From assembly GCA_030537675.1 (NCBI GenBank), contig JAUNVL010000006.1:1-60447 (forward strand): a stretch of 60,447 nt of DNA. The letters are read 5' to 3'. Source of the stretch: Propionibacteriaceae bacterium. GTDB taxonomy: Bacteria; Actinomycetota; Actinomycetes; Propionibacteriales; Propionibacteriaceae. Each line of letters opens with the position of its first letter. The first letter of the stretch is position 1. Under the pieces are notes generated by a model, which made no database searches, was not told the DNA's origin, and saw nothing but the letters and a program-made list of their open reading frames with translations. Position numbers and translations under genes: made by a program. Of this stretch, positions 16,001 to 24,497 are shown piece after piece.

Positions 16001-19000
16001 GGTGTCGGGGCCGAACACCGCGAACGCCTTCGACGCTGTGCGGGGCAGGTTGTAGTTGGCGAATTGGGCCTCGAGGGCACCCAGGCCGGAGATGTCGGCG
16101 GGGGCTATGTCGTAGAGGAATGCTGCCAACTGTGATGTTCCGCCCCCGTCTGTGGCGGGTACCGGCCGGGTAACTCTTGCCAACTTTGACGGGGTGGTGC
16201 TGGTGTAGGTGTAGGTGACGGGGTCCTGACCGGGTTCGGTGATCGTGGCCAGACGGGGCTGGATGGTTGAGCCGGTCCAGGTGTAGGTGGTGGAGAGTCC
16301 CGTGATCGTGTCGGTGGCTTTGGTCATCCGGCCGAAGGTGTCGTAGATGTAGGTGGCCAACGTCTTGGAAGCTTCCCCGTTGACTTCCGCGGTGATGGAT
16401 TTCACTCGCTTGTTGGTGTCGTATTGCAGCTCCAGGGCCCGGCATCCGGGTGCAGAACCCGTGCTGGGACATGACGTGACGCCATCCGGCAGGCCAGCAG
16501 TGATCCTGGTGACTCTCCCTGTTGTGTCGTGGGTATAGGTGGTCTTGCCTTCCACCACGGGATCGATGACCTCCACCACGCGGAAGTCGGCTTCTGTTGC
16601 CGCCGTCACCATGGGTGCTGAGTACCTGGTGGTGATGGCGTCCTCGTCTGTGACAAGAATACTGATGGTCGTGTCGCCGGTCTTGATCTCTGCCACCGAC
16701 AGGCGTAGTCCCGAGGCCTCAGCATCGGCACCCACCGGCTTGTACACGGCCTTGGAAGCGAAAGCAGAGGCGCGGCGTTTCCCATCAAGGGAGAACGGCA
16801 GGGCAGTGCCGTCGGCATCGACGAGTACGAGGGTGCCGTCGTAGAGGGTGTTGTCGATCAACTCCATCCCGGAGGTGCCGGAGCCGTCGCCATCGAAGGC
16901 GGCAACCCAGCCCGGCCCAAACACCGCGTTCGCGACATTGGGATCCCCGGCGAAGGTGGAGTGGACCCGGGAGATCGAGAGGCCACCATCGGGGGTGGAC
17001 AGTTGGGCGTCGGTGTCACTGATTTGCAGTTCGCCGGTCCACAAAGCAACTTGCCCGCCGCCGGCCTCCGTGACGGGGAACCCGGCACCAAAGGCGTGGG
17101 GTACCCGCACCACATCCACCGGGTCGGTGTTGGTTTTACCGGAGGTGCCGTAGTCCAACACCACGCGCAGTTGGATGACGGTGGAGACCCGTTTGGCGAC
17201 CTTCACCCCGGACCCGTCAGCCAAGCCTTCCAGGGCGGCTGTGTCGAGTCGGCCACTGAAGGTCGTTCCTGATGTGGTGGCGGTGGTGCTCCATGCATTG
17301 TTCGGGGCGCTTGTCCAGGCGTTGTCGTTGGATCCCTTGATGCGCCACTGAATCGACCCTTTGACAGTCGGTGCTGCACCCTTGGGCTGCCCGGTAGCCT
17401 TCACCTCTATCTCGCCGTGGGTGACCATCCCCGCACCGGGGGAGGTCAGCTTCGCCTTTCCATAGCCAAATTGGTACGTCTGGGTGGCGGACTGCTTCCC
17501 CGTTGGAGAGACCGTTACCGCGCGCAGCGCGTGGACACCATCGCTGCCGCCCATTTGCACGCCGTGGCTGTTCGGGCTGGTGGGTGACGGCTGGGTTTTG
17601 GTCACTTCCTGCCATGCAGCACCATTGATCGACCACCTCACCTTGACCGGGGCCGAGGTTGCCTGTGCCGGGTTGACCGGCATCGTGATCACACACGTCT
17701 CTTTGGGTTTGGCCGTGTCGCCCCAGGACCCATTGGCCGTCGGGCAGGTGATCGTCGGGGTCACAGGGGTTGCGAAGGCGACCCTCGCTTCTTGGGCGGG
17801 TCCCCACCCAGACCAGCCACCGACCTCATCACCCAAGGTCGCGCGGATCCACACCGTGGTGTTGTCCTTCAACACCCCCGCGACTGCGGTACACGTGGCG
17901 GTGCCACCGGAGGCCACCAACCCTGACTGACACAAAGTGACAGGGGCGGCCGTCGATGTCGAGGAGGTGAACGCGGCGAAGTTGGCCTTGGAGGTGTTGG
18001 CGTCGGCGTCCCTGACCACCACACTCAACTTCGGGGCGCCAGCCACGAACGGCTTCACACCGGACTGGGTCATGGCATTGGTCAACCCACCCACCGTCGG
18101 GACAGCAGGGACATTGGGTGCCCGGTTGTAGCGCACCGAAATCACCGGCTTGTTCTGCCCCTTCGAGGAATGGAACCTCTTCCACGACACCACATCGGTT
18201 TCGTTGTCGGCACGCAGCATCATCCCGACCTGTGATGTAGAGGCCGTCGACATCGCCTTGGCATACGAGGTGGTGTCCAACTGGACCCGGGCGCCGGGAC
18301 ACGACGCCGAGTACCCGGCCGCCACATTCAACGTCGCATGCTTGACCCCCACGCTGGGTTGGTTTGCCCAGTTCGTGGATGTGGAGGCCAACCCTGCCGC
18401 GTACACCGAGAACGGGCGGGCCGTGCAGTTATACGACCACGACTCATACAACGACAACGTCGAGGAAATCACTTGACGGCCCTTGAACAAGGCCGCGTCG
18501 AAGTTCATGAAGGTGCGGGCGATCTGCCCCTGCCCGTTGTTGCCCAGCTTCAACTCCGCGGAGCCAGACTGATCCGAGGTGATGCCCTGCTGCACGAACG
18601 CATCAAAAGCCGGGATACGGTCATCCAGCGTATAGGTCGGGTCAATCACTACCGGGAACACCCGCTCCGGGTCGCTCAACCAGGCACCATCAGCCACCAC
18701 ATCCACTGGGGTTCCCGACGCACCAACCGGCTCGGCGGCAACCTCCATGACCACAGGCTCCACCACACCCTGCTCACCCGGGGTTTCGGTGTTCGTGTCC
18801 CACATCACCGGGTCCGCGAAGGAGCCCACCACATCACCTGCGGCGTCTTGGACCTGCACCACACCGCCACTATCGGCGGTAACGTCACCACCAGCGCTGA
18901 GCAGGGTCGGTAGCCGCAACTGCTCCTCCACGCCGTACTCCTCAAGGAGGGTGGTGGCGGCCTCGGGGGTCTTCACGATCCACAACACCTCGAACCCCGC

Positions 19001-19522
19001 TGAGCGGACCTCCACCGACAAATCCACCCCCGCCAGCACCTCCGGGTACACCGCGGTAGGTCCGTCCAGCACCGGTGTCGGCAACACCACATCGGGCAAA
19101 GCAAACTTCACCTCACCCGCAGCACCGGCATCGAAAACAACCGCCGGCTCCCCCGCCGTGCCGAGCTGCACATCCACCGGCATCGACACCGGCCCCACAC
19201 CCTCAGAGGTGGCCTGCAGAGTCGTGTCAATATCGCGCCACTGATCGGAGTCTTCCTTGAGGAAGCGCACCGCCGCAGCGGCTTGCTCCTCCTCCACAGA
19301 CCCGTCCGGGAATACCCACACCCGCCCGGTTTCAGACTTCTCCGACAACACCTCCACCCGCTGCCCTGTGGAGCGGGCCGTCACCGTCGCCGACACCCAA
19401 TCCGGCCGAACCAACTCCCCCACCACCGGATCAGGCGGATCCGCCCAAGCCGGACCTGAAACCCCAGCCCCAGCAATCAAAGCAACCGAGGCAACCAACC
19501 ACACCAAACGACGCACCCACAT
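13016..19522 (-). CDS. Secreted RHS/YD-repeat polymorphic toxin
   Basis: ATG 19522 gives about 2,168 residues; a GTG at 19534 would add 4. In order: a Sec signal peptide (VWLVASVALIAGAGVSGPAWA); a DNRLRE-like domain (GSAELKLGNNGQGQIARTFM, NWANQPSVG); beta-sandwich linker domains; and a long YD-repeat shell (TYSFDERGNRTTHTA, YTYDPLGRQTT). The RHS core hallmark follows (LMGARLYNPTTGLFTSPDPI, TYPNDPINKQD). The last 151 residues (13016-13471) are variable: a Gly/Ala-rich hydrophobic stretch (VVIAGAVVGALACGASIVCG), a second hydrophobic patch, then a very basic tip (GLHSHKFPGQKAW, HHHRRPGIKWHRPWEG). The His/Arg-rich tip suggests a nuclease, but the family was not identified. A candidate immunity gene follows. 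Confidence 0.88.
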   Translation of the reverse strand: MWVRRLVWLVASVALIAGAGVSGPAWADPPDPVVGELVRPDWVSATVTARSTGQRVEVLSEKSETGRVWVFPDGSVEEEQAAAAVRFLKEDSDQWRDIDTTLQATSEGVGPVSMPVDVQLGTAGEPAVVFDAGAAGEVKFALPDVVLPTPVLDGPTAVYPEVLAGVDLSVEVRSAGFEVLWIVKTPEAATTLLEEYGVEEQLRLPTLLSAGGDVTADSGGVVQVQDAAGDVVGSFADPVMWDTNTETPGEQGVVEPVVMEVAAEPVGASGTPVDVVADGAWLSDPERVFPVVIDPTYTLDDRIPAFDAFVQQGITSDQSGSAELKLGNNGQGQIARTFMNFDAALFKGRQVISSTLSLYESWSYNCTARPFSVYAAGLASTSTNWANQPSVGVKHATLNVAAGYSASCPGARVQLDTTSYAKAMSTASTSQVGMMLRADNETDVVSWKRFHSSKGQNKPVISVRYNRAPNVPAVPTVGGLTNAMTQSGVKPFVAGAPKLSVVVRDADANTSKANFAAFTSSTSTAAPVTLCQSGLVASGGTATCTAVAGVLKDNTTVWIRATLGDEVGGWSGWGPAQEARVAFATPVTPTITCPTANGSWGDTAKPKETCVITMPVNPAQATSAPVKVRWSINGAAWQEVTKTQPSPTSPNSHGVQMGGSDGVHALRAVTVSPTGKQSATQTYQFGYGKAKLTSPGAGMVTHGEIEVKATGQPKGAAPTVKGSIQWRIKGSNDNAWTSAPNNAWSTTATTSGTTFSGRLDTAALEGLADGSGVKVAKRVSTVIQLRVVLDYGTSGKTNTDPVDVVRVPHAFGAGFPVTEAGGGQVALWTGELQISDTDAQLSTPDGGLSISRVHSTFAGDPNVANAVFGPGWVAAFDGDGSGTSGMELIDNTLYDGTLVLVDADGTALPFSLDGKRRASAFASKAVYKPVGADAEASGLRLSVAEIKTGDTTISILVTDEDAITTRYSAPMVTAATEADFRVVEVIDPVVEGKTTYTHDTTGRVTRITAGLPDGVTSCPSTGSAPGCRALELQYDTNKRVKSITAEVNGEASKTLATYIYDTFGRMTKATDTITGLSTTYTWTGSTIQPRLATITEPGQDPVTYTYTSTTPSKLARVTRPVPATDGGGTSQLAAFLYDIAPADISGLGALEAQFANYNLPRTASKAFAVFGPDTPTAPVSAGDTAWRKADVWLTDQAGYTIHEARYGAGQWQLSANIYDDSDNIISTWDTRATAAIRTGEITDIAAAATNTVYNTDITTADGKTVLVPSGTRVTDVYSPAAMILPAGATEEQMLRRHLHTDYDQGAPNNGINPQTQRPYGLATTATVTAKRLDGTVVETLTTTKSGYTAPVVDGTITGWDLGLPTSTTLDMGTAQDGTKIPDLISQVRYDKKGRTVEERKPGSTGTDAATRKTVYWSAGPNPRDAQCGNKAPWAGYLCKVGPAAQPPATQPPTGPVPVTLTSDYQWDGQALTQIETSGSATRTTTTTLDDKRRPKTVSTTVIGLPDSISEPTVTTTYFDTTGQVKETSSARGSTAMTYDTWGRQTTYTTTTGGTAETTTTTYNQLGEISKITTPHGETTMVWDGTDAQGNTETRGLLTEVTNTVNGYTTTATAAYDAHGELTLEKLPGEITRNSVHDLTGELITQSYSGQITNPDTGQVTEDVPWVAWSISANAAGQITKEYNPDGPALTGANAQYADLNYSYDKAGRLTTVTDLSTPNPDSEIVCSKRTYSFDERGNRTTHTAATAEGGQCTNPVVTATVTRSYDIADRPITGAGGQGDYTYDPLGRQTTIPAADAPNPTDGDIYLEYFDGDAARRIRQGNNSTTYDLDTSGRRTTQASYTGGTLTNPGTLTEKTVNHYVDDSDNPGWITHTKNGQTATTVYGDLVSDDLSLSIITDTFGTRGELALTTPRGDIAATITLTNPNDTATGLDSWTRYTEYGHPTTLAPTGISGAAGNGYGWLGAHQRTTTGIGITLMGARLYNPTTGLFTSPDPIHGGNETTYTYPNDPINKQDTTGQESRWRKVFKGVVIAGAVVGALACGASIVCGVAVGAAAGLGTYAAAHAGSSRWKWRGALRATAIGGASGLLWGSAASKIGWKLSSRFKFGVRFSKGSARGTDLTYRGRRVFGLHSHKFPGQKAWQVLHHHRRPGIKWHRPWEGPKKTPRRR

Positions 19523-19534
19523 TATGAACAGCAC

Positions 19535-19779
19535 TCCTCAACCCTGAGAAACACCACCCACAACAGGAACGTTCACGGTGGAAACCAAAGAACCATCACA
19601 CGAAGCCACACGACACACCAAACCGCCACAAAAATCGACAACTTCAGATGATCCGAAATGGATATAACCCGCCCAGAGTTCCGCGGGCAGCAGGGATATC
19701 CGGCCCGGAGACAGACACATCAGGCCCGCCCCTTGGACGGACACGAGACCCGAGGTCGCCGGATGTGGACGGCGCTCGA
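19535..19779. other. Upstream region of the RHS gene, no gene recognised
   Basis: About 245 bases lie between the RHS start and an IS630 scrap. A GAGGAG stretch just upstream of GTG 19534 and ATG 19522 could serve as the RHS ribosome-binding site. Open frames here show no recognisable protein. A promoter for the RHS gene must lie here, but no convincing -35/-10 pair could be picked. Confidence 0.4.
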
Positions 19780-19893
19780 CCATCCGGGCTGCATCTGCAA
19801 CACCTCGATGCTGCGGTCAAGCTCCTGGAGCTGGGGCTTCTCGTCTACACATAACACCACCGCGTTCTCCGTTGGAGCATGCACAAGCCGATG
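19780..19893 (-). mobile_element. IS630-family transposase internal scrap
   Basis: The minus strand reads HAPTENAVVLCVDEKPQLQE then LDRSIEVLQMQPG. This is the conserved block around the first catalytic Asp (VVLCVDEK) of IS630-like transposases. Roughly 35-40 residues remain and no terminal repeats were seen. Confidence 0.65.
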
Positions 19894-20015
19894 ACATTGG
19901 GCAACTCGCCCTGGTGCGACGGCTACAGTGACACCCAGACCAATTCCACGCCAGGCCTCAACGCGCTGTCGGCGATCCGCGGCGGGATCGGGATGATCGT
20001 GGCGAAGGCCGGTCC

Positions 20016-20287
20016 ATGCCCAAGTCAATGCTGGCCGACACACCGTTCACGACCTTCACCATTCCAGGGCTGATCCTGTTGGTCGTCGTTGGCGGCACAC
20101 AGCTGGCGTCCGCCATGCTGCTCGTGAAAGAACGCGAATCAGCGTTGCTGCGGTCGGCGGTGGTAGGTTTCGGGATCTGATCTGGACCACCTCCGAGATC
20201 GGACTCATTCACGCGTTCACCTACGCACAGACGATCTACATCGCCTCCGGACTACTCCAACCCATCCTCGTCTTCGCACTGCTCGGG
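20016..20287 (+). pseudogene. Small membrane protein gene broken by a one-base deletion
   Basis: From ATG 20016 the frame encodes hydrophobic segments (FTTFTIPGLILLVVVGGTQL, ASAMLLVKERESALLRSAVV) and meets a stop at 20178. Shifting one base from 20177 continues with LIWTTSEIGLIHAFTYAQ, TIYIASGLLQPILVFALLG. Together these match a common four-helix actinobacterial membrane protein, in which the join would read GFGMLIW. A single missing G in GGGATCTGATC explains the break. The end is uncertain because the sequence decays after 20287. Confidence 0.6.
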
Positions 20288-20290
20288 GAT

Positions 20291-20887
20291 AGCGCAGTGG
20301 CCGCCGCGACAACAACTCCTGATGGCGCCGGACCCACACGAGAAGCGGCGGCCTCACAGGTCATCGCCAACGTCTGTCGACAGCCGACGACGCGACCAGT
20401 CCTTAGCGGACGCGGGACCGCACCCAACGCGCCTCCGGCTCAACGACGACCGCCCCGCCCCATGTCGGATGTGACGCAGGAGCCGCAGCAGCAACCGGCG
20501 GAGGGGCTGGCCGTTACGCCGCAGGTGAGAGCAGGCGATGTGCCAGGACTGAGTGTCAGCTCACGCAAGCTCGGGACTGTGTCCGCGTCCGTAACGGTGG
20601 TTCTGAGCCTGGCCTCCGCCATCCCACTCACGGCTCGGTTGCTGTCACTACCATCGCCGGACGCACCCACGACGAGCCGTGGTTCGCGTGAGGGAAATCC
20701 ACATCATTCTCACCATGCCAGCGATGACCAGACTCATGATCGCGGTGCGCGCCTGGTCTCCACCCGACAAGAAGGTGCTCGGTGTGGTGACCGACGTAAG
20801 TCCTGCACTGTTGCACGCAAGACGCACGACGAGGAGGAAGTTAATGGACCTGCGACAACAACACGTAGTCAGAGCCATATTGCGAGG
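20291..20887. other. About 600 bases without a supportable gene next to the tRNA
   Basis: Several overlapping open frames exist on both strands, but none shows a recognisable domain, a good ribosome-binding site and a sensible composition together. A minus-strand stretch near 20690-20760 reads ARTAIMSLVIAGMVRMMWIS, which is hydrophobic and could be debris of a membrane protein. This is most simply decayed sequence at the edge of the accessory region. Confidence 0.4.
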
Positions 20888-20969
20888 TGCCGAAGAAGGG
20901 ACTTGAACCCTCACGCCCGAAAGCACAGGATCCTAAATCCTGCGTGTCTACCAATTCCACCACTTCGGC
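20888..20969 (-). tRNA. tRNA-Leu (anticodon UAG)
   Basis: The 82-nt minus-strand gene has acceptor arms GCCGAAG / CTTCGGC with discriminator A, and a D arm GGTGGAATTGGTAGACAC. The anticodon stem CAGGA/TCCTG encloses the loop TTTAGGA (anticodon TAG). A long class II variable arm (TGCTTTCGGGCGT) and the T arm GAGGGTTCAAGTCCCTT follow. CCA is not encoded. Its 3' end points toward the mobile-element-rich side of the window, the usual orientation for an integration target. Confidence 0.95.
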
Positions 20970-20982
20970 TTGCAGCCCGGCG

Positions 20983-20988
20983 ATTCTA
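20983..20988 (-). promoter_or_regulatory. Probable -10 element of the tRNA-Leu promoter
   Basis: TAGAAT reads on the minus strand 14 bases upstream of the tRNA 5' end, close to a consensus TATAAT box. No strong -35 is visible 16-18 bases further upstream. Confidence 0.45.
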
Positions 20989-21363
20989 GCAGCGCCCGGG
21001 GCTGATCACAGGACGCCGTGATCCTTCCCCAACCTGGCCGAAAATCAACTTGTGGGGACTTTCGATCACCCACTGGCATCGGGGTTGATTCCCCGCTATG
21101 GTGATTGCAGACAGGATGTCCCGAACGAATTGTTCGAAAGATCCTGACTGAACCGTTCAGGCCACAACGTTCTTCTGGGGGGAAGGCCGCTGTGGATCCG
21201 ACGGCTCCGATGGTGGGTTTGATGCGTCTCCTGCATCGCCCGAGCGGCTCTGGCCGCAGATATCGCGGAGCTGTCCACGGTGAGCGGAATGGCGTCGAGG
21301 TTGGCTGATGAAGCCAACCTCGACGCGGTCCGCGCGTCCGGACATCACCGAGAAGCAAGACAG
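20989..21363. other. Spacer between tRNA-Leu and dinB, no gene recognised
   Basis: About 375 bases lie between the tRNA promoter and the dinB stop. Short open frames occur on both strands, including a 73-codon minus-strand frame at 21096-21317. None has recognisable domains or a clear ribosome-binding site. I see no terminator with a T-tract for dinB. Confidence 0.4.
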
Positions 21364-22674
21364 TTAGGGCAGCGCCGGAAGCTCGGGTTGCACATGCAGG
21401 GCCGGATCATCCTCCGCGAATGTTCTGACCGGACCCGGGCCCGTCTTTCTCGTCTCAAACCGCACTGTCACGCGGCCGAGCCCCGCACCCCACACCCACC
21501 CCCGCCCCCACTCCTCGTGTGAGACGTCAGCTCCGGGGAACCAGCCCTTCCCGCGCACCCCCGAGACATCCACGTCGCTCGTCGTCAGGGTGCGCGACGA
21601 TGCCGGGACGTCCTCGTCGAAGAGCCTTTCCTGCGCCGACTGGGCGAAGTTGGAGGTGGACACCCCGAGGAGACGGACGCCACTTCGCACATCCACCTCG
21701 CTCAGCAACTCGATGGCGACGGCGGCTATGGACTCCTCCCGATCGGTGGCCCCACCCAGCGAGCGGACCTTGGTCACCGTCGTGAAATCGGCCAGCCTCA
21801 CCTTGATGCCGACGGTCCGTGCGAAGAGCCCTGCATCCCTGACACGGCGCGCAACCTGCGCAGCGTCACGGCGGAGAATGCTCTCCAGAGCTGCCACGTC
21901 CACCAGATCCACGGGAAACGTGTCCTCGGTGGAAATCGATTTCGCTTCGCGCTCGGCCTTCACGATCCGGTCATCCTGGGCAAAAGCCAGTTGGGCCAGC
22001 CCCTCCCCCGATGCCCGGCCGAGCTCCCGGACCAGTTCCTCCCTGCTCGCCTTTCGCAGATCCGCGACGGTGTGCATGCCGATGGCCACCAGTCGCGTTT
22101 CCGTCACGGGCCCCACACCCGGGATGGCGCGGACGGGGAGGGCGGCGATGAAGTCGAGCTCCTCGCCCGGGAAGACGATCCGTGACCCGTTGGGCTTCGC
22201 GGCCTCCGACGCCACCTTCGCCACAAACTTGCTGGTCCCCACCCCCACGGACGCGGTCAGACCTCCCGTGCGACGCGTCAACTCGCGCCGCAGTTCCTCG
22301 ACGTGCTCGACCACCTTGTCCGGGTCCCAGTTGCTCAATGCCAGGTCGACGAACGCTTCGTCGAGGCTCAGCGGCTCAACGGCTGGGGAGACCTCACCCA
22401 ACAGCGCCATCACCACGTCGGAGGACTGGCGGTAGGCCTCGAACCGGCCCCCCAGAAAGGCAGCGTTGGGACAGCGGCGACGGGCCTCGGTGCCGGGCAT
22501 GGCTGAGCGCACCCCGAACACCCTCGCCTCATAGCTCGCTGTGGCCACCACCCCCCGGGGGCCGGCCCCACCCACCACAACGGCCTTACCACGCAGGCTG
22601 GGCTTGTCCCGTTGCTCGACCGCCGCGAAGAATGCATCCAGGTCCAGGTGCAGGATCGTGGCCGCGGAACGCAT
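21364..22674 (-). CDS. dinB: DNA polymerase IV (Y family)
   Basis: From ATG 22674 this gives 436 residues; a GTG at 22707 would add 11 and overlap the upstream LOG gene. It is an error-prone translesion polymerase. Catalytic acidic residues lie in ILHLDLDAFFAAVEQ (N-terminal) and LSLDEAFVDL, the DinB signature is ASYEARVFGVRSAMP, and helix-hairpin-helix thumb motifs follow (IPGVGPVTETRL). The little-finger domain follows, and the protein ends in a longer C-terminal tail typical of actinobacterial DinB2-type proteins. No canonical beta-clamp motif was confidently placed. It is the last gene of the minus-strand group that starts near 25990. Confidence 0.92.
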   Translation of the reverse strand: MRSAATILHLDLDAFFAAVEQRDKPSLRGKAVVVGGAGPRGVVATASYEARVFGVRSAMPGTEARRRCPNAAFLGGRFEAYRQSSDVVMALLGEVSPAVEPLSLDEAFVDLALSNWDPDKVVEHVEELRRELTRRTGGLTASVGVGTSKFVAKVASEAAKPNGSRIVFPGEELDFIAALPVRAIPGVGPVTETRLVAIGMHTVADLRKASREELVRELGRASGEGLAQLAFAQDDRIVKAEREAKSISTEDTFPVDLVDVAALESILRRDAAQVARRVRDAGLFARTVGIKVRLADFTTVTKVRSLGGATDREESIAAVAIELLSEVDVRSGVRLLGVSTSNFAQSAQERLFDEDVPASSRTLTTSDVDVSGVRGKGWFPGADVSHEEWGRGWVWGAGLGRVTVRFETRKTGPGPVRTFAEDDPALHVQPELPALP

Positions 22675-22684
22675 GGAGGAGAGG

Positions 22685-23803
22685 CTACCTCGCAGCCAAC
22701 CATGCACCTGCTTCCTCGACGGTCTCCACCAGAGCGATGGACTTCTCCATGGGTCTTCCAGAGGCGAGCGAGCGGAGCAGGGGCCACGCCGGCAGTGTCT
22801 CGTTCCACTGCTCGACGCCGACCAGCACGAGAGGCGTGATGGAGCCCGGGTCCACGGCGTAATAGTTTCCGGTCACTGCCTGGAAGAGTTCCTGGACTGT
22901 GCCCGCTGCCCCCGGCAGGAAGATCAGGCCTCCGCGACACAGGTCCAGCAAGGTGGCTTCCCGTACGGCGTTCGAGCAGTACTTCGCGATGCGGGTCGCA
23001 AAGGCATTGGGTGGTTCGTGACCGTAGAACCACGTCGGAACCCCCAGGGTGTCTGCTCCCCCGGCAAACTTGCTCTTGACGTCGAACGCCACGCGGACCC
23101 AATCATCGATGGAGGGCCGAAAGCTGGGAACGCGAGCCAGCATTTCAAGGGCCTCGGCCAGGGCATCCGAGCCGTGGGGTGCGAGCCGGGCACCCAGGTT
23201 GGCAGCTTCCATGGCGCCGGGTCCGCCGCCGGAGGCGACGAGGAATCCGGCCTCGGCAAGTGACATGCCCAGCGCCGCCGTTCTTTCGTACTCCGCCGAT
23301 CCTCTTGCCATCGCGTGGCCACCCATGATCCCGACCACCTGCTGTGGCCCCAGGCCTTCGATGTATTCGTTGAGGGCGTCGGAGATGGCGTGGTCGTGCA
23401 GCGCCGCCACCAGGGTCTTCCCCAGCGTCGAGACCTCGCCGCACGTCCGGGTCCAGGCGTACGCGATGGCGTCGAAACTCTCCGCATAGGTGCCCCCGGG
23501 CATCGTGTCGTAGAGGTTGATGGCTCGGTAGAGCGACGCCCGGTACGGGTCCAACGGGGAGTCGGGGATCCGGGGGAACAGCAGGGCCCCACGGGAGCGA
23601 AGATCGTCCGCGGCAACCGCGCCCAACTCGCAGCCCATGAACATGGCTGCGTCCACCCTGCACAGAGCGAGCACCTCTTCACGGCCCCTCAAATCGAGCG
23701 ACTGCACCACGGCGCGAGCGAGGTCGAAGCCGGAGCCGACGGCGGCGTCGAACTGTGACAGCGTCTCAATCTCTCGCGCCGCCCACCCAGAGCTGTCCCT
23801 CAT
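22685..23803 (-). CDS. LOG-family (SLOG Rossmann-fold) protein
   Basis: This 372-residue protein has a central Rossmann-like nucleotide-binding region: VVGIMGGHAMARGSAEYER, then the LOG signature VASGGGPGAMEAANLGA and LIFLPGAAGTVQELFQ (usual form PGGxGTxxE). Shorter LOG proteins are cytokinin-type phosphoribohydrolases; this one is longer, with an N-terminal extension of about 150 residues, so the substrate is unclear. Its ATG overlaps the stop of the preceding membrane-protein gene by 4 bases, indicating an operon. Confidence 0.82.
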   Translation of the reverse strand: MRDSSGWAAREIETLSQFDAAVGSGFDLARAVVQSLDLRGREEVLALCRVDAAMFMGCELGAVAADDLRSRGALLFPRIPDSPLDPYRASLYRAINLYDTMPGGTYAESFDAIAYAWTRTCGEVSTLGKTLVAALHDHAISDALNEYIEGLGPQQVVGIMGGHAMARGSAEYERTAALGMSLAEAGFLVASGGGPGAMEAANLGARLAPHGSDALAEALEMLARVPSFRPSIDDWVRVAFDVKSKFAGGADTLGVPTWFYGHEPPNAFATRIAKYCSNAVREATLLDLCRGGLIFLPGAAGTVQELFQAVTGNYYAVDPGSITPLVLVGVEQWNETLPAWPLLRSLASGRPMEKSIALVETVEEAGAWLAAR

Positions 23804-24456
23804 GCGAGGTCGTAGAAATCTTGGACGATCAACGAGAGATCCTCCACCGACAGGTTGCCGTCCGGGCTCTCCACCATGATTGCCCCGAGCGCCCCTGCCA
23901 TGAGGCAGTAGCTCGGCTCACGCTCGCCCGCATTCCGGCTTCCGCACACGGCCTTGCCCACCTTCTTCGGTTCCGCAAGATCAGCAACGGACGTGACATA
24001 GGCAAGTCGGTTTCCCATGATGCGCACGGTGAACGATGTGCCATCCTCCACGCTCGAGTACATGGCACTGCGGCCTGCCGTTGCGCCCCGTCCGCGCTCG
24101 TCGGTGAGTCGGTGACTGGCGTGGGCCTCGGGGAGTGTCAGGCAAGTGAGGTCGCGGAGATCGTATGTGGGCGCGAAATCGCCCATTTCCCCAAGAAGCG
24201 GCTCGACACCTTCTGAGCCCGGTGGTACGGCGCTCGCACACGGCGCAGCGTCGTTGACGGCGGGCGATGGTCGATCCGCCGTCAGTAAACCCACCAGCAT
24301 TCCCACGGTGAAGATGAGCGCGAGCCCGGCCATGCCCCACCACAGCAGGCTGCTCAGGGAGCCCAACGGCACGGCGCGTCGCGTGTGTCCCCGGTGCGTA
24401 GCAGGACTCCCGGGGTACTCGTCCTCTGGCCCGTTCGGCGGAGATGCATCGCTCAC
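23800..24456 (-). CDS. Single-pass membrane protein, paralogue of the next gene upstream
   Basis: The 218-residue protein has a Pro/Gly-rich cytoplasmic N terminus, one TM at about 36-58 (LLWWGMAGLALIFTVGMLVG), then an exported domain. The domain contains GDFAPTYDLRDLTCLTLPEA and a C-terminal PDGNLSVEDLSLIVQDFYDL. The protein encoded at 24498-25130 shares this plan and the motif FAPTYDLREL, with an equivalent ending TLEELARIIQAFYAFP, so the two are tandem paralogues. Cysteines are partly shared (AVCGS / AVCGV). No family is recognised. Confidence 0.75.
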   Translation of the reverse strand: MSDASPPNGPEDEYPGSPATHRGHTRRAVPLGSLSSLLWWGMAGLALIFTVGMLVGLLTADRPSPAVNDAAPCASAVPPGSEGVEPLLGEMGDFAPTYDLRDLTCLTLPEAHASHRLTDERGRGATAGRSAMYSSVEDGTSFTVRIMGNRLAYVTSVADLAEPKKVGKAVCGSRNAGEREPSYCLMAGALGAIMVESPDGNLSVEDLSLIVQDFYDLA

Positions 24457-24497
24457 CTCATCAGCCTAGTCACCAGCCGCGGCTGCTACCGAGAGCG

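Noticed and set aside
14954-16135. 393-codon plus-strand frame opposite the RHS gene
   Set aside because: Antisense shadow of the YD-repeat region with no domain or ribosome-binding site.
1-20887. CRISPR array or phage genes in the accessory region
   Set aside because: No spaced short repeats and no capsid, terminase, portal or lysis genes were seen.
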